Source: Desulfofustis sp.
Lineage (GTDB): Bacteria > Desulfobacterota > Desulfobulbia > Desulfobulbales > Desulfocapsaceae
Length of the DNA stretch: 12,878 bases
NCBI GenBank assembly: GCA_029287755.1
Contig: JARFQM010000421.1
Span: 1 to 12,878, forward strand
Direction of reading: 5' to 3'
Part shown: in pieces, positions 1 through 5,355 of the stretch
How the letters are laid out: every line of letters begins with the position of its first letter
How positions within the stretch are numbered: position 1 is the first letter of the stretch
Notes under the pieces: model-generated
Told to the model about the DNA's origin: nothing
What the model saw: the letters and a program-made list of their open reading frames with translations, nothing else
The model's database searches: none
Translations under genes and position numbers: made by a program

Positions 1-17
1 ATGTGTATAAGAGACAG
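1..17 (+). other. Nextera transposon mosaic-end adapter remnant (not genomic)
   Basis: The first 17 bases, ATGTGTATAAGAGACAG, are identical to the last 17 bases of the 19 bp Tn5/Nextera mosaic end used in tagmentation libraries. They sit at the very edge of the window, inside the reading frame of the truncated binding protein, where they would add artificial residues. This is seen directly in the sequence. It implies the window starts at an assembly contig end and that these bases should be trimmed. Confidence 0.95.
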
Positions 18-814
18 ACCTTAACCACTTCTGGCGGAGTTCCGGCTTTCACCCCGACACCTCGCCATGTAGCCATCTCCACGTCATAACCCAGTTCCTT
101 GGCCGTCGGGGTATCAGGAAACCCTTCCAAACGATCAGCTACCAGGAATACCGCCGGTTTCACATTACCGGCCTCGTACTGTCCCATGAACTCACTGGGA
201 TTCAGAACGCCCATGTCAATCACGTCGCCCAGCAGTGCGACGATGATTTCACCTCCGCCATCAAAGGGCACAAATTCGAACTCGACACCAGCTGCTTTTC
301 CAAGGGCATAAGAAGCAACGTGGTCAATGCTTGCCATATGGGCCACGCCAATCTTGATACTGCCTGGCTTCTCCTTGGCTGCGGCGAGGATACCCTGGAT
401 ATCCTTGTGCTTGCCATTTGTTTTGATTACCAGAGATTGGGGATCATAACAGCCTCGGGCAATACCGATGATATCGTCACGGCTGGCAGAGGTCATGCCT
501 CGCGCCATCGTGGCCAAGTTGGAATTAGTCAGTGACACGATGGTGTAACCGTCCGCCGGCTGTTCCATCATGTGGTTGAGCATGCGGGCGCCGGAGCCGC
601 CGCTCATGGTCGAGATTACGATCGGCACTTTGAGAATCCGGCGTAATCGGAGTGCGGCGGTTCGCGAGAAGATATCAGTACCTCCGCCGGCCGAGGAGTG
701 GATATACCAGTTAATCTGCTTGTTCGGGTATTTGTCGTCGGCTGCAACTCCTGTTTGTGCGACAAGCCCGAGGGCTAATACTGCTACTGTCACGCTGAAA
801 AGTAGTCTTTTCAT
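18..814 (-). CDS. Tripartite tricarboxylate transporter substrate-binding protein (TctC/Bug family), 3' end missing
   Basis: Periplasmic solute receptor of a TTT-type secondary transporter, which delivers a carboxylate to TctA/TctB membrane partners. About 265 residues are readable and no stop is reached before the adapter. The family is usually about 320-330 residues, so about 60 C-terminal residues are lost. The N terminus MKRLLFSVTVAVLALGLVAQ is a signal peptide (basic start, hydrophobic core), with likely cleavage after TGVAA near residue 25. Family features follow: SSAGGGTDIFSR (40-51), GGSGARMLNHM (72-82), a PADGYT turn (86-91), the FDGGGEIIVALLGDVID segment (184-200), and GVGVKAGTPPEVV near 251-263. 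The start is set by AGGAGGAG at 821-828, 6 nt before ATG. It follows the GntR gene by 115 nt on the same strand. The transporter genes tctB/tctA are expected beyond the edge but are not visible. The substrate is unknown; the neighbours suggest a hydroxy-dicarboxylate or sugar acid. Confidence 0.9.
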
Positions 815-820
815 AACATT

Positions 821-828
821 CTCCTCCT
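821..828 (-). promoter_or_regulatory. Strong Shine-Dalgarno site of the TctC gene
   Basis: AGGAGGAG on the minus strand lies 6 nt before the ATG at 814-812. It fixes the start of a gene that has no stop codon in the window and is easily missed by ORF calling. Confidence 0.8.
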
Positions 829-880
829 GTAGGTTGATGGAAGACAGATCATCGTCTTTGCTAACCTGCCCATGTATGTA

Positions 881-907
881 AAAGCGGAAGTTCACACTTC
901 TCGCTTT
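881..907 (-). terminator. Intercistronic stem-loop between the GntR and TctC genes
   Basis: On the minus strand AAAGCG-(A bulge)-GAAGT pairs with ACTTC-CGCTTT around a GTGA tetraloop. This gives an 11 bp stem with one bulged base, followed by TAC rather than a long T run. It lies 22 nt after the GntR stop and about 66 nt before the TctC start. It could be a weak terminator or attenuator, or an RNA-stability or processing hairpin giving the binding protein a different level from the regulator. The structure is visible; the role is inferred. Confidence 0.45.
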
Positions 908-929
908 CAGCATCATTCTTGCGCCGAGG

Positions 930-1670
930 TCACGCATCCATTCCATTGGCGTTGTAGAGCTGTCCGATCAGCAGGTTGAAATGTTCCTCTATCACCTTGA
1001 TCGCTTCGTAGGAGTTGCGTTCCTGGATCGCCTGGACGAGCCGGTCATGGATGTCGAGGGAACGCTGCATCTGTTCGGGGTGCTTTTCCAGGTACAATTG
1101 ACGCATACGCGGCCAGAGGGGCTGATCGGTAATGTCCAGAAGCCGTTCGACGACGCTGATCACGATGCGGTTTCCGGAAGCCTGGGCAATAGTGTAGTGA
1201 AGTTCATTGCCCATGCGGGTGTAGCTGTTAAAATCCCCTGAGCGGCCCAGGGCCCGTTTCTCGTTCCAGATCCTGGCGATATTCTCTATATCCCGGTCGC
1301 TTCCCTCTTCGATAGCCAGACTGACCGCGCCGGCTTCGAAGGCTTTGCGGGCCTGCAGGATCTCATACGGACTGTCGCTTTCGTCGAAGATATTCTTCAA
1401 TTGGTAGGAAAGCCCGCCGAAATCCAGATGTTCCGCCACATAATTACCGTCGCCGGGCCTGCTTTCGACGATACCGATAATATGCAGGGCAGAAATGGCC
1501 TCCCTCACCGAAGGGCGGCTGACGCCCATCTGCTCGGAAATCAGCCGCTCGGCCGGCAGCCTGCTGCCGGACGGATACTCGCCTGACTCGATTTTCAGCA
1601 GAAGTTGTTCGGCAATGATGGCGCCTTTACTCTTGTATTTCGCCATTGTCATCTTGCCAAAAGGAACCAT
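930..1670 (-). CDS. GntR-family transcriptional regulator, FadR/FCD subfamily
   Basis: DNA-binding repressor or activator, 246 residues from the chosen ATG. The winged helix-turn-helix spans about 12-80, with the signature SGSRLPAERLISEQMGVSRP (34-53), SVREAISAL and a VESRPGDGNYV wing. The FCD ligand-binding domain spans about 103-236. Its metal-site histidines are visible at H158 (ELHYTIAQASGN), H208 (DIHDRLVQAI) and H230 (EEHFN). The Asp normally four residues before the first His is replaced by Gly154, with Asn155 next to it. A TTG-initiated extension to 1712 is possible, but the ATG at 1670 has AGAGG 5 nt upstream and gives the usual family length. It lies 47 nt after the TIM-barrel gene and before the TctC gene, so it probably controls this operon, and an FCD-type operator sits at the operon promoter. 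FCD regulators typically sense organic acids; the effector here is not known. Confidence 0.93.
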   Translation of the reverse strand: MVPFGKMTMAKYKSKGAIIAEQLLLKIESGEYPSGSRLPAERLISEQMGVSRPSVREAISALHIIGIVESRPGDGNYVAEHLDFGGLSYQLKNIFDESDSPYEILQARKAFEAGAVSLAIEEGSDRDIENIARIWNEKRALGRSGDFNSYTRMGNELHYTIAQASGNRIVISVVERLLDITDQPLWPRMRQLYLEKHPEQMQRSLDIHDRLVQAIQERNSYEAIKVIEEHFNLLIGQLYNANGMDA

Positions 1671-1675
1671 CCGGA

Positions 1676-1680
1676 CCTCT
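1676..1680 (-). promoter_or_regulatory. Shine-Dalgarno site deciding the GntR start
   Basis: AGAGG on the minus strand lies 5 nt before the ATG at 1670-1668. No comparable site precedes the upstream TTG at 1712 or the internal ATGs at residues 7 and 9. Confidence 0.55.
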
Positions 1681-1717
1681 CTCTTAGCACTGCATAACGT
1701 CGTTGCCGGCAACCGGC

Positions 1718-2545
1718 CTATGGCTGCAGGGCCGCATCAAGCACCCCGAGCTCTTCGAGGATAGGCTCCAGCCGTTTCTTGCTCAGCAGCCTGTCCTCGT
1801 TGCTGCGCGGCAGCTCGATATTCAAGGTGCCCTTGAAGTCAATATCGATCAGCCGCTTGAACACGGATTTGAAGTCTATCTTCCCTTCCCCAACAGGCAG
1901 GTGGTGGTCGAGGACCATGTCGTTGTCACTCACATGGGTGGAGATAATCCTGTCGGAATAGCGATCGATAAAAGGGTCACAGCCGCCGGGGAGCAAACAG
2001 GCGTGGGCGATGTCCAGGGTCAGCCCGAAATAGTCCGACGGTATCTCGTCGAAAACGCGACCCAGTTCGTCCGGGGTGACTCCCAGGTAAGCGACCTCGC
2101 AATCTTCATGCATCTTGTTCATGTTCTCGATACCAATCGGCAGCTCATATTTCTCGGCCAGTTCCACCACCGGCTTGTACGTCTCCACCAGGCAGCGGAA
2201 GACTTCGTCCATGAACAGGCTGAAGTGGTAACCGAAGTGCAGTACGATATATTCCGCTTCCAGGTCGTGGGCCAGCTGGACATAGTCGAGCAGGTGCTGC
2301 CGGGCGGCAACCCTCACCGTGGGTTCTATCTCCGCAGCGTTGACGAAGGAGGCAGAGTGGAGGCCGTAGCGCAGCCTGTATTTGTCCCTGAGCCGCTTGA
2401 TCCCGTCGATCCGTTCCGGGTTCCATTTATCCAGGAAATTGTTCGGGTTGTTGCAGCTTAACTCCATCCACGGAAAACCGTTCTCGTGGGCGAAGGAGAA
2501 ATATTCTTCCATCGGTTCAGGACCAGCGTTAAAGCACAGTTTCAT
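1718..2545 (-). CDS. Sugar phosphate isomerase/epimerase family protein (xylose isomerase-like TIM barrel)
   Basis: 275-residue metal-dependent TIM-barrel protein of the AP-endonuclease-2/xylose-isomerase-like superfamily, whose members isomerise or epimerise sugars, inosose, hydroxypyruvate and related polyols. Barrel strands with likely metal or substrate ligands can be followed: GLHSASF (61-67), VLHFGYH (101-107), PIGIENM with E140, GLTLDIAH with D178 and H181, STHVSDND with H204 and D207, DHHLPVGEGKIDF (213-225), and NIELP with E244. These match the usual E-D-H-H-E constellation. The start is supported by GGGAGG at 2552-2557, 6 nt upstream. It is the first gene of a minus-strand operon with the GntR regulator and TctC, under a strong promoter with a GntR-type operator. 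Its exact reaction is not identifiable from sequence alone. A hydroxypyruvate/tartronate-semialdehyde isomerase-like or sugar-acid epimerase role would fit the locus, but this is inference. Confidence 0.85.
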   Translation of the reverse strand: MKLCFNAGPEPMEEYFSFAHENGFPWMELSCNNPNNFLDKWNPERIDGIKRLRDKYRLRYGLHSASFVNAAEIEPTVRVAARQHLLDYVQLAHDLEAEYIVLHFGYHFSLFMDEVFRCLVETYKPVVELAEKYELPIGIENMNKMHEDCEVAYLGVTPDELGRVFDEIPSDYFGLTLDIAHACLLPGGCDPFIDRYSDRIISTHVSDNDMVLDHHLPVGEGKIDFKSVFKRLIDIDFKGTLNIELPRSNEDRLLSKKRLEPILEELGVLDAALQP

Positions 2546-2626
2546 ACCTAACCTCCCGTTGTTACTGGTTTTTCAAACTACAGCCACATTTGTTCTGATA
2601 ACTATCTAATATTATTTGCTAAAAAA

Positions 2627-2643
2627 AATTGGTCTGACCGGTT
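2627..2643. promoter_or_regulatory. Putative GntR (FCD-type) operator
   Basis: AATTGGTCTGACCGGTT matches the AATTGGTnnnACCAATT operator known for FCD regulators such as PdhR. One half-site is perfect (AATTGGT), the other keeps ACC, and the core GGTCTGACC is a perfect inverted repeat. It lies about 10-26 bp downstream of the predicted transcription start of the operon that encodes a GntR/FCD regulator, a position suited to autorepression. Confidence 0.65.
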
Positions 2644-2658
2644 TTACCTGTAAGTCCA

Positions 2659-2687
2659 CTTATAGTATAAGTGACTCATTCTGTCAA
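2659..2687 (-). promoter_or_regulatory. Sigma-70-type promoter of the TIM-barrel/GntR/TctC operon
   Basis: On the minus strand a perfect -35 box TTGACA (2687-2682) is followed by an exact 17 nt spacer and the -10 box TATAAG (2664-2659, five of six consensus bases). Transcription would start near 2652 and leave a leader of about 105 nt before the TIM-barrel start. The GntR-type operator lies just downstream of the start site. Confidence 0.75.
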
Positions 2688-2750
2688 CGGGAATAGAGCA
2701 GAGGGAGCAGACAAGACCTGTCCTTTAGAAAAATTGCGGGGTAGAATGGT

Positions 2751-2781
2751 CCCGTCTGGTGCTCGGGTAAGCCCAGGCGGG
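2751..2781 (-). terminator. Stem-loop downstream of the methyltransferase gene
   Basis: CCCGTCTGG (2751-2759) pairs with CCAGGCGGG (2773-2781), with an inner GCT/AGC pairing. On the minus-strand RNA one C-A mismatch interrupts the stem. It starts 11 nt after the methyltransferase stop, but the nearest T run is about 16 nt further on, so it may be a weak or Rho-assisted terminator. It would separate this gene from the operon promoter just downstream. Confidence 0.35.
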
Positions 2782-2792
2782 CGGGGATAAAA

Positions 2793-3470
2793 TTATAGTT
2801 TCTGATAACAGGCTCTAAACCTGCGCACCGGCGTTTCTTCAGAGCGATCCAGATAATCCTCGAAAAAGAGTTTCCGAAAACCGAGTTCGGGTATAACGTC
2901 CACTTCATCTCGGGTAAGCGGCCATGGCATGGTCCCTGCTGACTCTGATGCAGTGCGGCCTCGACTAATCAGTACGAGTAATCCGCTGGGGCTGATTAGT
3001 TCACTGATCCTCAGCAAAGCTTCGTTGCGCAAAGAACCCTTGAGAACCTGCAAGGTGTAGGATTCCAGGACAATTTTGAAATGGTTCCGCCAGCTATCCG
3101 GCGAATCAAAGAGGTCGGCTACGAGATAGTCAACGGGAGAATCGGGAAACCGCGTGCAACATTGAGTAATGGCGCTGGGGGATATATCGAAGGCGGTGAC
3201 TTCGTGGCCCTGGCGGGCCAGCCATTCGGCATCATCGCCAAGGCCGCACCCCACGACGAGCAGGTTTGTGGGAGGCCGCAGGTCTGGAATACGCTCATAG
3301 AGTTCCACCAGGTTGGGGTTCGGCTTCATGTCGGCCCAGGGTATGGGGTAGCCTTCAGCAAGGGCCAGCCGGTAAAAGCGCTCGAACCAGGCGAGCGGGT
3401 CGCCCTCTGCTATGGCCTTTTCAGCCAGCAGTCGGGGGAGCGATCTCGGGTCATGTGACTGGGGGACCAT
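2793..3470 (-). CDS. Class I SAM-dependent methyltransferase (TPMT-like)
   Basis: 225-residue cytosolic methyltransferase. SAM-binding motif I is LLVVGCGLGDDAEWLARQGH (70-89), followed by the acidic end of strand 2 in VTAFDISPSAI (91-101) and motif III-like VDYLVADLF (113-121). The N-terminal part, with PIPWADMKPNPNLVELYE (43-60), resembles the substrate-side lid of thiopurine-methyltransferase-like proteins, which methylate small thiol, selenium or other nucleophiles. The substrate cannot be assigned. The start is the first ATG after an in-frame TGA six bases upstream; only a poor Shine-Dalgarno-like TGAGAC precedes it, so translation may be weak. It is on the same strand as the TIM-barrel operon, but that operon has its own promoter between them. 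A functional link to the tartrate-like locus is not evident. Confidence 0.85.
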   Translation of the reverse strand: MVPQSHDPRSLPRLLAEKAIAEGDPLAWFERFYRLALAEGYPIPWADMKPNPNLVELYERIPDLRPPTNLLVVGCGLGDDAEWLARQGHEVTAFDISPSAITQCCTRFPDSPVDYLVADLFDSPDSWRNHFKIVLESYTLQVLKGSLRNEALLRISELISPSGLLVLISRGRTASESAGTMPWPLTRDEVDVIPELGFRKLFFEDYLDRSEETPVRRFRACYQKL

Positions 3471-3579
3471 GTCTCAGTGCCGCATTCCATTGACAGGATA
3501 TAAATACTGATTAGCAGTTACTTCATTATTGGTGAGCGAGCAAGCCATCTTACCATTTTCTGGAATACCAGTCATCATT

Positions 3580-3600
3580 GCGCCCTCGACTTCAGGGCGC
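3580..3600 (+). other. GC-rich perfect stem-loop
   Basis: GCGCCCT and AGGGCGC form a perfect 7 bp stem around the loop CGACTTC. The plus-strand 3' flank is CTCTATTTAG, so it is at best a weak terminator. No upstream plus-strand gene lies close enough to need one; it may block antisense transcription into the methyltransferase region or be a relic. Confidence 0.4.
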
Positions 3601-3645
3601 CTCTATTTAGTCGCCTGCCTGAATAGATACAAAATCTTTTCTGTT

Positions 3646-3786
3646 GAGCCTTGTGCAAAACTAAGATTTTCGTTCAAAATCAAGGCATGCGAGAAATTTT
3701 ACCACAGGCATATGATTGATATTGCGAGGATAAAACTTTGAGCATAAGGCAGAGCGTGGGCGAAAAGATCGTTTTGCACATGGCTC
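3646..3786. mobile_element. MITE-like element, 141 bp, with terminal inverted repeats and TGTT target duplication
   Basis: The left end GAGCCTTGTGCAAAAC (3646-3661) and the right end GTTTTGCACATGGCTC (3771-3786) are inverted repeats matching at 15 of 16 positions. Allowing a one-base indel, the similarity continues inward as TTTTCG (3667-3672) against CGAAAA (3761-3766). The element is flanked by direct repeats TGTT at 3642-3645 and 3787-3790, as expected of a 4 bp target-site duplication. The AT-rich interior has no credible reading frame, so it would be non-autonomous and moved by a transposase elsewhere. The insertion-sequence family could not be identified from memory. It sits upstream of the PrpD-like gene and may have displaced or altered its promoter. 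Confidence 0.7.
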
Positions 3787-3842
3787 TGTTTTGAAAAAAT
3801 GACATTGGTACCGCTTGCTCCGGGTATTTCATTCCCTTCAAC

Positions 3843-3869
3843 AGATCCGCTTGAGCGGGTCTCATTTTT
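3843..3869 (+). terminator. Terminator-like hairpin in the leader of the PrpD-like gene (possible attenuator)
   Basis: AGATCCGC (3843-3850) pairs with GCGGGTCT (3855-3862), including one G-U pair, around a TTGA loop. Two bases later comes TTTTT (3865-3869), then the Shine-Dalgarno GAGG at 3873-3876. The shape is that of an intrinsic terminator placed directly before a start region. An upstream CCGCTTG copy at 3811-3817 could compete for the 3' half of the stem. Attenuation or control of ribosome access is an inference. Confidence 0.4.
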
Positions 3870-3872
3870 ATC

Positions 3873-3876
3873 GAGG
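3873..3876 (+). promoter_or_regulatory. Shine-Dalgarno site deciding the PrpD-like start
   Basis: GAGG lies 7 nt before the ATG at 3884. It favours this start over the in-frame TTG at 3815, whose extra 23 residues would be encoded by the leader hairpin. Confidence 0.65.
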
Positions 3877-3883
3877 TAACACA

Positions 3884-5320
3884 ATGACCAGCGCAGCTCC
3901 TAAACATTACACCCCGCAACTGGATCCAGAATCGGGCAAGGGGTTGACCAGAGAAGTGGCGGAGTTCATTCTGAGTACCAGATTCGAGGATATCCCCATT
4001 GCTGCGGTGAGGCTTGCCCAAAAGTCGATCCTGGATGGCTTTGGTCTCGCTCTGGCCGGCTCTGTTGCCGCCTCAGGAACCATGGTGCAAAAATATCTGG
4101 GCACACTGGCGAGCCCCGGTGAGGCGGTTGTCATAGGCACCCCACTTCAGACGAGTACAAGATTCGCCGCTTTTGCCAACGGTGTCGGAATTCATGCCGA
4201 CGATTATGATGACACGCAACTGGCCGTTGCCTACGACAGGGTATATGGTCTGCTGACCCATCCCACGGCCCCCTGCCTTCCTGCCGCTTTTGCTGAAGCA
4301 CAGGTGCTGAACCGGAGCGGCCGAGAATTCCTGGCGGCCTATCTCGTGGGGGTGGAAACAGAGTGCAAAATTTCCGAAGCGATATCGCCCCGTCATTATC
4401 AGCACGGGTTTCATTCCACGGCCACCTGCGGTCCATTCGCTGCAGCCGGCGCCGCGGGTAGATTGCGCGGCTTCGATCGGGAAGTACTCGAACGGGCTTT
4501 GGGAATCGCAGGAAGTCAGAGCGGTGGTCTGCGCGAAAACTTCGGCACGATGACCAAGCCATTTCATGCTGGCAGAGCTGCAGAGTCGGGCATTGTCGCC
4601 TGCGATCTCGCGGAAATGGGCTGGACCGCGACCAGCAAAATTCTGGAGGCCCCCCGCGGCTTCTTTCAGGCCCACGGTGGCGGTTACGCCCCGGAGGCAA
4701 TCAGAGGAAAGCTCGGTGCGCCATGGACCTTCTCGGATCCAGGCATATCAATCAAACCACATCCTTCCGGTTCGCTGACCCACCCTGCCATGACCCTGGT
4801 GAGCGAGTTGATCGAGAAACACTCGATCCAGGCCAAAAACGTGATGCGGGTAGAAGTCGGTACCAATCACAATATGCTCAATGCTCTGATCCACCACCGT
4901 CCCGTCAATGAACTGCAGGCTAAATTTTCAATGGAATTCTGCCTGGCTATTTTATTGCTGGAGGGCAGAGCTCACCTGCAGGAGTTCACCGATCAGGTAG
5001 TACTGCGGCCTGACGTGCAGGAGCTGATCAAGCGGGTGGATTTCAAGGAAGATTCTGAGGCGGAAGCGGCTGGATACGACAAGATGACTTCCTTAATCAC
5101 TATTCATCTCGAAAATGGAGAGAAGATAGAGGGCCGCTCAGACTACGGCAAAGGCTCGCCCAGCAATCCTTTCACCTACGATGAAGTAGCTGAAAAGTTC
5201 TACGGCTGTGCTGATTACGCGGGCTGGCCCAGGGCAAAAGCTGAAGAGATCGTATTACTGGTAGCCGAACTGGATTCTCTTACCAGTCTTGCTGAGCTGA
5301 CCAAGGCTCTGGCCGTTTGA
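3884..5320 (+). CDS. MmgE/PrpD family protein
   Basis: 478 residues, the normal length for the family that includes 2-methylcitrate dehydratase, cis-aconitate decarboxylase and iminodisuccinate epimerase, all acting on short di- or tricarboxylates. Family landmarks in order: AQKSILDGFGLALAGS (45-60), the active-site strand GVGIHADDYDDT (100-111), LTHPTAPCLPAAFA (124-137), a GFHSTATCGPFAAAGAA run (175-191), GTMTKPFHAGRAAESG (221-236), and KPHPSGSLTHPAM (291-303). The C-terminal domain carries DKMTSLITIHLENG (399-412). The start is chosen at the ATG with GAGG 7 nt upstream. It is first in a plus-strand run with two enolase-superfamily genes, the next one 35 nt downstream. Given the TarD neighbour it may dehydrate, epimerise or decarboxylate a tartrate- or citrate-like acid. 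The family does not allow the reaction to be named from sequence, and I saw no propionate-pathway genes (prpB/prpC) beside it. Confidence 0.9.
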   Translation: MTSAAPKHYTPQLDPESGKGLTREVAEFILSTRFEDIPIAAVRLAQKSILDGFGLALAGSVAASGTMVQKYLGTLASPGEAVVIGTPLQTSTRFAAFANGVGIHADDYDDTQLAVAYDRVYGLLTHPTAPCLPAAFAEAQVLNRSGREFLAAYLVGVETECKISEAISPRHYQHGFHSTATCGPFAAAGAAGRLRGFDREVLERALGIAGSQSGGLRENFGTMTKPFHAGRAAESGIVACDLAEMGWTATSKILEAPRGFFQAHGGGYAPEAIRGKLGAPWTFSDPGISIKPHPSGSLTHPAMTLVSELIEKHSIQAKNVMRVEVGTNHNMLNALIHHRPVNELQAKFSMEFCLAILLLEGRAHLQEFTDQVVLRPDVQELIKRVDFKEDSEAEAAGYDKMTSLITIHLENGEKIEGRSDYGKGSPSNPFTYDEVAEKFYGCADYAGWPRAKAEEIVLLVAELDSLTSLAELTKALAV

Positions 5321-5342
5321 GAATTTATCAATCACCCTGAAT

Positions 5343-5347
5343 GGAGG
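5343..5347 (+). promoter_or_regulatory. Shine-Dalgarno site that decides a TTG start
   Basis: GGAGG lies inside the frame just after the ATG at 5341, so that ATG cannot use it. It is 8 nt before TTG at 5356, which therefore becomes the likely initiation codon. The resulting N terminus, MKIKQVKASVHQFPV, is typical of enolase-superfamily proteins. Confidence 0.75.
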
Positions 5348-5355
5348 ATACTACG

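Larger units (their letters stand above)
3471..3883. other. 413 bp intergenic region between divergent genes
   Basis: This gap separates the methyltransferase (minus) from the MmgE/PrpD gene (plus). No convincing gene is present: a 71-codon frame at 3529-3741 runs into the mobile element and has no family features. The gap holds a GC-rich stem-loop (3580-3600), a MITE-like element (3646-3786), and a terminator-like hairpin with T run (3843-3869) beside the next ribosome binding site. No -35/-10 pair of good quality was found on the plus strand, so the promoter of the PrpD-like operon is unresolved. Confidence 0.7.

Noticed and set aside
1703..2461. Plus-strand frame of 252 codons
   Set aside because: It lies antisense over the TIM-barrel gene, whose protein shows clear family motifs and a good ribosome binding site; the antisense frame shows no family features.
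3529..3741. Small 71-residue plus-strand frame in the intergenic region
   Set aside because: No ribosome binding site, low-complexity mixed composition, and it runs across the boundary of the MITE-like element.
3774..3802. Possible outward promoter from the right end of the MITE (TTGCAC with 17 nt spacing)
   Set aside because: The -10 partner would be AAATGA, a poor match, so promoter supply by the element remains unsupported.
3680..4021. Minus-strand frame of 113 codons over the element and the PrpD-like start
   Set aside because: It spans the mobile element and antisense coding sequence, and resembles no transposase fragment I can recognise.
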